Part shown: positions 1-5,436 of the stretch, piece after piece
Position numbering within the stretch: position 1 is the first letter of the stretch
How the letters are laid out: each line of letters starts with the position of its first letter
Origin: Nitrospiraceae bacterium
GTDB taxonomy: Bacteria > Nitrospirota > Thermodesulfovibrionia > UBA6902
Direction: 5' to 3'
Length of the DNA: 6,255 nucleotides
Assembly: GCA_020354155.1 (NCBI GenBank)
Contig: CP070644.1
Location: forward strand, 1,148,230-1,154,484
Program-made: the position numbers and the translations under genes
The notes under the pieces: model-generated
Told to the model about the DNA's origin: nothing
Seen by the model: only the letters and a program-made list of their open reading frames with translations
Database searches by the model: none

Positions 1-765
1 GTCGTCTACACCTGCAAGGATGAGAGATGGACTGAGTTCTGCCCATGAGTTGTTCAGCACCGGTATCCCGTCATAATAAATCCGGGAAGACCCAGGATTG
101 TTCCGCCCATGAAATTCGTGGTTTCCCAGAACAGCCCAGACGCCCAGAGGTGCAGACAGGCGTCGCAACAGCGCGATCAGTTCATCCCTGGGCCGATCAT
201 GTCCTTCAAAGATATCCCCGAGCAGGACGATAAGGTCGGGCTTTTGTGCCTCCACCTGGGCAACACGCGCCTCAAGCCATTGCCTGCCGATGAGCGATCC
301 TACATGAAGATCGGAAAGGGCAACGATAACTGTTCCGTTCATCTCCTGTGAGAGTCCAGGGAGATGAACATCGTAGTTTTGAATAACCGGAGGCCGATGG
401 CCCTGTACAAGTGCGATCATGGAAAGCACGAGACCGGAAAGGAGGGCATACCCCCTCAAGAAGGGGGCTATACGGCGCAGGATAAGGCCGAACACGGTTA
501 CGATATCCACTATGAGCAGAGTGACCGAGAGCAGAAATACAACGGCCATCCAGTTCATACCCAGATATTCAAGTATCGCAGCAGGGGTGCCGGTGCCACC
601 ATGACCAATGACGCGGCCGAGAAAGAAGACCACCCAGAGAACCATGCCTGCACCGATGAGGACTTTTCTGGAGACAGCGCCTTTGAAAAGGGGCACTGTC
701 GCAGCGCGCCAGAGGACATATGCGTGCATCACGGTAATTAGAGTAATTAAAATACTTCCGAACAC
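1..765 (-). CDS. Membrane-anchored calcineurin-like metallophosphoesterase (C-terminus cut off by window edge)
   Basis: The reverse strand carries 255 uninterrupted codons from a GTG at 765 to the window edge. The first ~125 residues hold about four hydrophobic segments (roughly 2-18, 36-54, 71-97, 103-121). A metallophosphoesterase core follows: SDLHVG (D152, H154), LLGDIFEGHD (D184) and VLGNHEFHG (N215, H216, E217), the metal-binding motifs I to III of the calcineurin-like family. The membrane N-terminus plus this core matches YkuE-like proteins of about 370 residues, so perhaps a third is missing. Some relatives act on lipid phosphates such as UDP-diacylglucosamine, but the substrate cannot be read here. 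GTG 765 is chosen because GGGAGG lies 4 bases upstream; ATG at 729 is an alternative that would cut the first TM segment. GC is visibly higher (about 54% by rough count) than in the genes to the right. The family call is secure; the function is not. Confidence 0.88.
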   Translation of the reverse strand, partial: MFGSILITLITVMHAYVLWRAATVPLFKGAVSRKVLIGAGMVLWVVFFLGRVIGHGGTGTPAAILEYLGMNWMAVVFLLSVTLLIVDIVTVFGLILRRIAPFLRGYALLSGLVLSMIALVQGHRPPVIQNYDVHLPGLSQEMNGTVIVALSDLHVGSLIGRQWLEARVAQVEAQKPDLIVLLGDIFEGHDRPRDELIALLRRLSAPLGVWAVLGNHEFHGRNNPGSSRIYYDGIPVLNNSWAELSPSLILAGVDD

Positions 766-793
766 AGTGCCTCCCTGAGAACAATACTCGCTG

Positions 794-815
794 GTTCTCT
801 ATTGTACCATCAGCT
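794..815 (-). promoter_or_regulatory. Candidate extended -10 promoter for the metallophosphoesterase
   Basis: On the reverse strand TGG-TACAAT (hexamer 806-801) fits an extended -10 box (TGn-TATAAT with one mismatch). It would start transcription near 794, giving a leader of about 28 bases that contains the GGGAGG ribosome site. No convincing -35 hexamer sits 16 to 18 bases upstream, so this is only a candidate. Confidence 0.35.
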
Positions 816-964
816 ATGCAGGGTTGGGCAGCGCCTCATAACGATGTGGTATTGATTATTAGTATTTCAGAGCACCTCTTTAGGAAATAGGATGGCAATT
901 CCTTTCAGCTTTACTCATAACCGAAAATCCTCCTCCTTGGAGACTGTGACGTAATCATGATTCT

Positions 965-1053
965 GTCATCGCGAGACACCGAAGGTGACGCCTGCCTCTA
1001 CCTACGGCAGACAGGTGCCGGCAGACAGCCCCCCCCATGACACTCTTTGTCAT
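965..1053. repeat. Cluster of small inverted and direct repeats (possible dispersed intergenic repeat)
   Basis: Several repeats sit head to tail. GTCATC (965-970) pairs with GGTGAC (984-989). CTGCC (992-996) pairs with GGCAG (1006-1010). CGGCAGACAG occurs twice (1005-1014 and 1019-1028), 14 bases apart. ATGACA (1037-1042) pairs with TGTCAT (1048-1053) around a 5-base loop. A C-run separates the last hairpin from the rest. The GTCAT...GTGACG and CTGCC...GGCAG style resembles short dispersed palindromic repeats known between genes in many environmental genomes. Whether this one occurs elsewhere in the genome cannot be seen from one window. Confidence 0.5.
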
Positions 1054-1123
1054 AGCCTCTGCCGGACTGTTCAATTCATATCGGTCTGCCTCTTTGTGAT
1101 ATGTCTTTGTCTTCCTTGTCAAA

Positions 1124-1142
1124 ATGGCAACATAATTGCCAT
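1124..1142. promoter_or_regulatory. Perfect 7-bp inverted repeat, also a possible two-way sigma-54 element or operator
   Basis: ATGGCAACATAATTGCCAT is a perfect inverted repeat (ATGGCAA, 5-base spacer, TTGCCAT). GG at 1126-1127 and GC at 1138-1139 are 10 bases apart, exactly the -24/-12 spacing of sigma-54, and symmetry gives the same spacing on the other strand. It lies about 80 to 105 bases upstream of the expected start of the 1204-1219 promoter, a typical position for a sigma-54 activator binding site. It may therefore be an enhancer operator rather than a promoter. Confidence 0.4.
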
Positions 1143-1203
1143 AAAGTGCAAAGCATATTTACATATATACTTCTAACCGTATGAATTATAAGCAATCATG
1201 AAT

Positions 1204-1219
1204 TGGCATATTTATTGCA
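1204..1219 (+). promoter_or_regulatory. Sigma-54 (RpoN) -24/-12 promoter
   Basis: TGGCATATTTATTGCA matches the RpoN consensus TGGCACG-N4-TTGCW at all key positions: GG at 1205-1206, GC at 1217-1218, exactly 10 bases between them, and TTGCA at the -12 element. Only the two bases after TGGCA differ. The predicted start is near 1230, 26 bases before the ATG of the micro-gene, leaving just enough leader for its ribosome site. Transcription would need an AAA+ activator, which is not encoded in this window. Confidence 0.65.
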
Positions 1220-1255
1220 AAAATAAGGGATATCTTAAAGGAAAGGATAAACAAA

Positions 1256-1348
1256 ATGACAAAAATAATTAATTTCCTGCGTTATCTTGTCTCGACAATG
1301 CTCTTAGTCATGCTTATTACGATGACAGTATTCATGATGACAAGCTGA
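1256..1348 (+). CDS. 30-residue hydrophobic single-helix peptide (micro-gene)
   Basis: ATG at 1256 is preceded by AAAGGA (1242-1247) with 8 bases of spacing, and TGA ends the frame at 1346-1348. The peptide begins MTKIINFLRYLV, with K3 and R9 giving a positive N-terminal side. From residue 11 onward it is almost entirely hydrophobic (Leu, Val, Met, Ile, Phe), ending MMTS. This would be one inner-membrane helix, probably N-terminus in, and seven of the 30 residues are Met. A sigma-54 promoter lies directly upstream and a structured region directly downstream. I do not recognise a family. Possibilities are a small stress-induced membrane peptide, a type I toxin-like peptide, or the reading frame of a dual-function RNA. 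The promoter, ribosome site and composition make translation plausible, but the shortness leaves doubt. Confidence 0.6.
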   Translation: MTKIINFLRYLVSTMLLVMLITMTVFMMTS

Positions 1349-1437
1349 TTCCCTCCACAGTCCGCTGATAGTAAATACTGCAGCGCTCAAATAATTTTCA
1401 TGTACGTTGGCCGCCGCTGAAATCAAGACACCGTAGA

Positions 1438-1509
1438 GCGGGCATTCTTTCACGCCTCAACAGGTGCGGCAGGGAATGAAAAGCAGCCTGTTAAACAGCT
1501 GCTGCCCGC
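1438..1509 (+). ncRNA. Strongly structured RNA region downstream of the micro-gene
   Basis: GCGGGCA (1438-1444) pairs perfectly with TGCCCGC (1503-1509) and encloses two nested hairpins. One is CATTC (1443-1447) with GAATG (1474-1478), around a CGCCT...AGGTG stem; its first C overlaps the outer stem, so it would shift slightly. The other is AGCAGC-TGT with ACA-GCTGCT (1482-1503). Together with the hairpin at 1513-1537 this would form a branched 3' structure on the transcript from the sigma-54 promoter. It may simply be a long 3' UTR, or part of a regulatory RNA of about 300 bases. No known RNA family is recognised. Confidence 0.35.
1475..1504 (-). terminator. Candidate intrinsic terminator of the HEAT/HD-GYP operon
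   Basis: Read on the reverse strand, AGCAGC-TGT, loop, ACA-GGCTGCT (1503-1482; one bulged base at 1488) forms a GC-containing hairpin followed by TTTTCATT. It lies about 45 bases past the HD-GYP stop codon. The T-tract is short, so confidence is moderate. Confidence 0.5.
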
Positions 1510-1512
1510 CTG

Positions 1513-1545
1513 GCAGATCAGGATAAAGGGGATCTGCTTATTCAA
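1513..1545 (+). terminator. Candidate terminator of the rightward micro-gene transcript
   Basis: GCAGATC (1513-1519) and GATCTGC (1531-1537) form a perfect 7-bp stem with an 11-base loop, followed on the forward strand by TTATTCAATT. With the reverse-strand hairpin just to the left, this would separate two converging transcripts. The T-rich tail is weak. Confidence 0.4.
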
Positions 1546-1546
1546 T

Positions 1547-2935
1547 TCATAATAGATGTTCAGCAAGATTTATCTTGTATTTGTGGGGGTCGAGTGTTTT
1601 AAGAATATTTTTTGTGTAGTTCCCTGCATGGTCTCTCTCTGTGAGGTCAACGGTTACTCCATCGACTTTATTTCCCTCTTTATCAACAATAATTGAGACC
1701 TTTGGCCTTTCGGTGCATTGAGGGTTACCTTCACAGACAATGCCCATCTCTCCGGAATTAAGAAGAACCAATGAACCTGCAGGGTACAATCCAAGCATAA
1801 GAACAAATAATTTCAGCAGACGGGGATCATAAAAGTGTGATGTTTCCATCATTCTGCGGACTGCTTCATCCGGTGATAGGGGAATTCTCTGATAAACCCT
1901 CGAAGAAGTCATTGCATCATACCGGTCGGCAATGGTGACAATATTTGAGTAAAAGTCCAGCTCCATGGGATTCCTCATTTCCGGGTAGCCTGAATGCTCA
2001 GAGCTCATATGGTGTTCCATGGAAACGATCGCATTCGATATGAGTGACGTATCGGGTTCTTTCAGCCTGAGCATTGAAAGAGCTCCTAAATAGGGGTGCC
2101 TTTTCATAACCTTCCACTCTTCTTCGGTAAAGTCAGACGGTTTGTTTAAAATTGTGTTCGGGATAGATGTCTTTCCAATATCATGGAAAAGAGCGGCAAA
2201 ACCCAACTCGACAAGGGCCTTGCGTTTTAATCCTATCCTCTGGCCCATTGCTATTGAAAGGACACTGACATTAACACAGTGATGATAGGTATATTCATCA
2301 AAGTCTTTTATTGCACTTAATCCGAAGAGCAGCTGTTCCTCATTAAAAATAGCATCTATTATTGTTCCAACGACCCTCTTTGCTGTTTTAACACTGATCT
2401 TTTCTTTAGACTCCAGTTTCGTAGTAAGCGTTTTTACAAAAGATACCGCATTGAAGTACGACGTTATAACAGTCCTTCTTTTATCTTTTTCTTCTTCCTT
2501 GATATGTTTCAGTCGATCTACTTCGATACCCTCTATATGGGTAAGGGAGGCTTTCATAGACTCAAAAGAATCACCTTGATATGCTGCTTCGGTAAATATC
2601 TTAAGGAATACCTTGATATCATCTATGCTGAGTTGAGAGGTAAACGCTACGCTCCCAAGGTCCCTTTTTATAAATTCCCTGGAAAGATCATCGAGGATGA
2701 CTGAGGATTTGGATGAGTATTTCACCCTTGCATTATTGAGATAGAAAAGATCACCGATCAAGTCTATTTTCTGGATTCCATCATATTCTATAAGCTCATT
2801 GATAAGCTTAAGAAATACTTTAATTGAAGTCATAACAAGAGCATTATCAACATCATGGAATTGTCCCTGTTTCAGCACAATCGCAAGTTTCTTCAGAACA
2901 TCTTCAATAATTATGCCGTTTGCTTTTTTATTCAT
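1547..2935 (-). CDS. HD-GYP domain protein, probable cyclic-di-GMP phosphodiesterase
   Basis: 462 residues. The C-terminal half is a complete HD-GYP domain: DEYTYHHCVNV (H218, H219), LFHDIGK (H251, D252, K255), RHP (H280), MEHH (H308, H309), HSGYPE (the GYP signature at 316-318) and IADRYDAM (D337, D340). All metal ligands seem present, so an active enzyme that hydrolyses cyclic-di-GMP, or a related cyclic dinucleotide, is likely. A short beta-rich tail (about 385-435) follows, as in many family members. The first ~200 residues are helical, without a recognised sensor domain, and resemble the N-terminus of the neighbouring HEAT protein. No signal peptide or TM segment is seen, so it should be cytoplasmic. 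The ATG overlaps the end of the upstream gene by 8 bases (ATGAATAA) and has no strong ribosome site of its own, which points to translational coupling. Confidence 0.9.
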   Translation of the reverse strand: MNKKANGIIIEDVLKKLAIVLKQGQFHDVDNALVMTSIKVFLKLINELIEYDGIQKIDLIGDLFYLNNARVKYSSKSSVILDDLSREFIKRDLGSVAFTSQLSIDDIKVFLKIFTEAAYQGDSFESMKASLTHIEGIEVDRLKHIKEEEKDKRRTVITSYFNAVSFVKTLTTKLESKEKISVKTAKRVVGTIIDAIFNEEQLLFGLSAIKDFDEYTYHHCVNVSVLSIAMGQRIGLKRKALVELGFAALFHDIGKTSIPNTILNKPSDFTEEEWKVMKRHPYLGALSMLRLKEPDTSLISNAIVSMEHHMSSEHSGYPEMRNPMELDFYSNIVTIADRYDAMTSSRVYQRIPLSPDEAVRRMMETSHFYDPRLLKLFVLMLGLYPAGSLVLLNSGEMGIVCEGNPQCTERPKVSIIVDKEGNKVDGVTVDLTERDHAGNYTKNILKTLDPHKYKINLAEHLL

Positions 2936-4556
2936 GATTTATTTTTTTAATAGCCTCCAATACATTTTTCTGCAAGAGAGTGTTCCTGGAATGCTGTAAC
3001 TTCATGAGGGGATCAAGCGCGTCAGTAACTTCCATCGCTCCCAGCGCAAAGGCTGCAGCCGCCCTGGTCTCATTGTTCTTCGTTTTTTTGAAAAAGGCTC
3101 TTTTCCTGAGTGATCTCAATGCCAGGTCAATAATATCGTCACCTTTCCATTTCGCAAGGGTAAGAAAGAGCTCTCTTTTCTCGCTATATCCCCTTTCATG
3201 AAAGTTTTTGCTCTTTATTTCATCCAAGATGATCTTTTGGGAATCAGGGGTCCCGAGATTCCCTATTGCAGAAATTGAAGCAAGTCGTACCACAACATCC
3301 GGGTCAGTGAGGCAATCCCTAATTACCGGTAAGTTTTTATCAGATCCCATTTCGCCGAGTACGTTCAGGGCTTCTACTTTTACATGCATGTTCGGGTGTC
3401 TAACGGCTTTCTCTATAAATTTCACAGAGGACCTGTCCCCGATCTGCCTGAGTATATGAAGAATATTCCTGACCAGATGCCACCTGCTGTCATTCAGACG
3501 ATGGGCGAGAAAAGGGATATCTTCCCTGCCGAGTTCAGACAGTATACTGATTAAAATCTTCTCAGCAGGATTAATTTTTTTCTCCCCGAGGATGTCGACA
3601 AGGTAAGGAATTGCACTCCTGCTAAAAAAACCGGCTAGCTCGTAAATGGTGTCATGTCCCCATCTGCTTTCTTCCTCAAGCCCGATGCCGAAGAATCTGA
3701 TGAATTTGTCTGAGTTGATAACGTCCAGTGCAGTCTGCATAAAGGGATTTACTTCCGGACCATAAACATTTCCCTCAATACTGCTCTTTATTCTATTAAT
3801 AATATCTATCACGTCTGTCAGATTTTTATGTTTCATCGAATAGTTAATAAACAGCGCAATACTGCCGGCTATCGACTCATAATCTTCTTTGTTGTCTGCA
3901 AGAAAAAGCATCTCGAAGAGCAGGCTGATCATTTTGGACAACCGTTCTTCGGAGGAGCGTTCGAGGTCACCCAATATACTCCTGCGGTCCTCCTCAGTGA
4001 AGGGTTCGGTATCTATGCGGGACACCTCTTTAAGGTTTGCCGTATCTCTATAGGCATTCAGAACTTCTTCCTTTCCGGCTGAATGCTTCTTTACATATTC
4101 GACAGCGGTCGCCTCATAGTTTTCGTCTTCTAAAAGGTAGTTATTATCTACGACATAGAGGATAAGGCGAAATTCCCGCTCCCACATTAATGTCACTATG
4201 TCCTCTTCAGGGACCTCAACCTGAAAATCACTGGAAAGGATTTCCAGAAAAGCCCTTACCTCATCTCTCGGAACACCCTTGATAAAGGTCAGCTCCCGTA
4301 TGCCATCCTTGAATAATAACAGCGCAAGACTCTCATCTCTGTTGTTGTTGTGATACACAGCCTCATCGTTGAAGATAATGTCATACTGCTTTACCTTGAT
4401 GGTAAGCTCATCATTGGTTTCGAGGTATGAATCAAGCTTTGTATAGATGCGGTCAATGGTTTTGAGGTACACAGGATTATTGGAGGGATAGAGCCTCAGG
4501 TTCTTCCTCGATCTTTCAATGTCCCGAAGTATGTCTTTAATTTCTTCTAAGGCCAT
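2928..4556 (-). CDS. HEAT-repeat protein with an N-terminal domain shared with the neighbouring HD-GYP protein
   Basis: 542 residues, no signal peptide or TM segment, so probably a cytoplasmic scaffold. Residues 1-110 are a helical/beta region containing LYPSNNPVY (22-30). Residues 110-310 are mostly helical and acidic. From about 311 onward there are HEAT-type helical hairpins, clearest at 345-440 and 493-540, with the recurring pattern of a helix, Asp/Pro and VR.A...LG (for example VKVEALNVLGEMG and VVRLASISAIGNLG). HEAT arrays bind other proteins. The 8-base overlap with the HD-GYP gene suggests the two proteins are made in fixed ratio and act together, with the HEAT protein as regulator or adaptor of the phosphodiesterase; that role is inferred. 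ATG 4556 has a weak AAAGG 9 to 10 bases upstream. No upstream in-frame start looks better. Confidence 0.85.
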   Translation of the reverse strand: MALEEIKDILRDIERSRKNLRLYPSNNPVYLKTIDRIYTKLDSYLETNDELTIKVKQYDIIFNDEAVYHNNNRDESLALLLFKDGIRELTFIKGVPRDEVRAFLEILSSDFQVEVPEEDIVTLMWEREFRLILYVVDNNYLLEDENYEATAVEYVKKHSAGKEEVLNAYRDTANLKEVSRIDTEPFTEEDRRSILGDLERSSEERLSKMISLLFEMLFLADNKEDYESIAGSIALFINYSMKHKNLTDVIDIINRIKSSIEGNVYGPEVNPFMQTALDVINSDKFIRFFGIGLEEESRWGHDTIYELAGFFSRSAIPYLVDILGEKKINPAEKILISILSELGREDIPFLAHRLNDSRWHLVRNILHILRQIGDRSSVKFIEKAVRHPNMHVKVEALNVLGEMGSDKNLPVIRDCLTDPDVVVRLASISAIGNLGTPDSQKIILDEIKSKNFHERGYSEKRELFLTLAKWKGDDIIDLALRSLRKRAFFKKTKNNETRAAAAFALGAMEVTDALDPLMKLQHSRNTLLQKNVLEAIKKINHE

Positions 4557-4673
4557 TTGATTATGCCTTTACATGCCATAAAAAATAAAAGTGTTCCTGT
4601 TGTATATGCACTATGATATATTGTTGTATTCTGAATGCCCGGGAAAAACACTGAGCAAACAGAATATTCCCTG

Positions 4674-4700
4674 GCTGCATCGACAGCAACCTGATGCAGC
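4674..4700 (-). promoter_or_regulatory. 8-bp inverted repeat in the presumed leader of the HEAT/HD-GYP operon
   Basis: GCTGCATC (4674-4681) and GATGCAGC (4693-4700) are a perfect inverted repeat around an 11-base loop, just past the candidate promoter. No T-tract follows on either strand, so it is not an ordinary terminator. It could be an operator or a 5' mRNA hairpin. Confidence 0.35.
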
Positions 4701-4728
4701 AAGATACCATATTATTGAATTTTAGCAA
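4701..4728 (-). promoter_or_regulatory. Candidate sigma-70 promoter of the HEAT/HD-GYP operon
   Basis: Reverse strand TTGCTA (4728-4723), 16 bases, TATCTT (4706-4701): each box matches 4 of 6 consensus bases. The start would be near 4694, leaving a leader of about 138 bases that begins at a hairpin. No better sigma-70 or sigma-54 element was found in this intergenic region. Confidence 0.3.
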
Positions 4729-4832
4729 ATCTATTTTAATTCTTGGAGAAAGAATGATCCATGCCCTTATTGGCATCTGATGAGCTTCCATTAATATGAG
4801 AGATGTTTTGTTTGATCTGTACATATAGTAAT

Positions 4833-4862
4833 AAAAAAGAGGGTCCGGCAAGCCGGCCCCTC
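4833..4862 (-). terminator. Strong intrinsic terminator of the lipoprotein operon
   Basis: Reverse strand GAGGG-G-CCGG, loop CTTG, CCGG-A-CCCTC (4862-4839) with one internal mismatch, followed directly by TTTTTT. The GC-rich stem, tight loop and T-run are classic for Rho-independent termination. It protects the HEAT/HD-GYP promoter region from read-through. Confidence 0.85.
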
Positions 4863-4872
4863 AACTTTGGTG

Positions 4873-4889
4873 ATGTTCATATTGAACAT
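4873..4889. repeat. 17-bp palindrome between the tandem terminators
   Basis: ATGTTCATATTGAACAT is a perfect inverted repeat of 7 bp (ATGTTCA/TGAACAT) around TAT. It has no T-tract. It may add structure to the 3' end of the lipoprotein mRNA or bind a dimeric regulator; nothing decides between these. Confidence 0.4.
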
Positions 4890-4905
4890 TGCAGGATTCA
4901 ATAAT

Positions 4906-4927
4906 AAAAAAAACGGAACCTTTTCCG
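4906..4927 (-). terminator. First intrinsic terminator after the lipoprotein gene
   Basis: Reverse strand CGGAA, loop AAGG, TTCCG (4927-4914) followed by eight T. The stem is only 5 bp but the T-run is long. It sits about 35 bases past the lipoprotein stop codon, with the stronger terminator at 4833-4862 acting as backup. Confidence 0.6.
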
Positions 4928-4962
4928 GCCCTGCCTGCGGTTATCCCTTATGCCTTCAAAAT

Positions 4963-5391
4963 TTATCCGATACCGTGTATGATGTCTACAATAACCTCGG
5001 TTTCCTTATCCATGAGTACTATATCTCCCCCCACTTTTAAACGCACATATCCTCGTGGAACTGGTGTGAGCCTATCTTCAAGTTCATGGGGAAGGTGTCT
5101 TTTCGCAAGACCAGGAGGTAATTTTCCCTTTTTCCTAAGCTGTTTCTGCAGGCCAGGAGGTAATTTCCCCTTTTTCGCTAAACCCGGTGGCATCTTCTTG
5201 TGTTTGATTTTTTTGTGCCTGTAGTAATCGTGAATAAGCCTGCGATCATTATCGCCAAATGCGACCTGTACCTGCATATCATCAGTAGCAACGCCAAAGA
5301 CACCTGAATTCATCTGAGGAAAAGATGCACATCCCGTTAATAAAGCTGATAAAAATATGACGGTGATTAGAATATATGATAATTGTTTCAT
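4963..5391 (-). CDS. Outer-membrane-type lipoprotein with LPPGL repeats and an RcnB-like C-terminus
   Basis: 142 residues. Residues 1-20 are a lipoprotein signal peptide (basic start, hydrophobic core, lipobox LLTG-C21). Ala-Ser after the cysteine gives no Asp retention signal, so outer-membrane sorting is expected. Residues 52-100 are very rich in Lys/Arg/His and contain three PPGL units (68-71, 78-81, 92-95), the last two as GKLPPGL. The end, GYVRLKVGGDIVLMDKETEVIVDII, has the 'VGGD-VL-D--T' pattern seen in small periplasmic proteins of the RcnB type and relatives; this is resemblance, not a firm family call. The basic repeat could contact peptidoglycan, LPS or another polyanion (inference). 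The ATG is chosen on GGAAAGGAAAG 7 bases upstream. The gene follows the small membrane protein by 45 bases, probably in one operon, and two terminators lie behind it. Confidence 0.85.
   Translation of the reverse strand: MKQLSYILITVIFLSALLTGCASFPQMNSGVFGVATDDMQVQVAFGDNDRRLIHDYYRHKKIKHKKMPPGLAKKGKLPPGLQKQLRKKGKLPPGLAKRHLPHELEDRLTPVPRGYVRLKVGGDIVLMDKETEVIVDIIHGIG
5111..5176 (-). repeat. Tandem DNA duplication inside the lipoprotein gene
   Basis: The 24-base stretches 5111-5134 and 5153-5176 differ at a single base and lie 42 bases (14 codons) apart. They encode the GKLPPGL units. Near-identity at synonymous sites as well points to recent duplication or gene conversion rather than protein-level selection alone. 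Confidence 0.75.
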
Positions 5392-5436
5392 GCAGCTTTC
5401 CTTTCCTTTAAAAACACAGAGTGCTTCAATTAGATT

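Larger units (their letters stand above)
766..1255. other. Gene-poor intergenic region between divergent genes
   Basis: No open frame here has a ribosome site and a protein-like composition. The region lies between the leftward phosphoesterase and the rightward micro-gene. It holds the -10 candidate near 801, a repeat patch at 965-1053, a palindrome at 1124-1142 and a sigma-54 promoter at 1204-1219. From about 1110 the sequence becomes strongly AT-rich, as expected of a regulatory region. Confidence 0.7.
4557..4962. other. Non-coding region between two leftward operons
   Basis: About 400 bases without a convincing gene. From right to left it holds two terminators of the upstream operon (4906-4927 and 4833-4862), a 17-bp palindrome between them (4873-4889), then the promoter candidate and leader hairpin of the HEAT/HD-GYP operon. 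The only long open frame, a Cys- and Met-rich 96-codon one, starts inside a terminator hairpin and is rejected. Confidence 0.65.

Noticed and set aside
451..467. CCCCCT...AGGGGG hairpin
   Set aside because: It lies inside the phosphoesterase coding region at a Phe-Leu-Arg-Gly stretch; no T-tract and no reason to call a terminator.
364..741. Rightward open frames opposite the phosphoesterase
   Set aside because: They are antisense to a gene with clear family motifs, very rich in charged residues, and without ribosome sites.
985..1176. Rightward open frame of 63 codons over the repeat patch
   Set aside because: It is built from repeat DNA, lacks a ribosome site and runs through the 1124-1142 palindrome.
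3041..3055. GCGCAAAGGCTGC resembling part of a c-di-GMP riboswitch
   Set aside because: It is inside the HEAT-repeat coding region on the wrong strand and the rest of the riboswitch is missing.
4771..4784. TGGCATCTGATGAGC resembling a sigma-54 promoter
   Set aside because: The spacing fits but the -12 part is GAGC instead of TTGC, and there is no rightward gene after it.
4561..4851. Leftward open frame of 96 codons between the two operons
   Set aside because: It starts inside a terminator hairpin, has no ribosome site, and its composition (scattered Cys, Met, Arg) is not protein-like.
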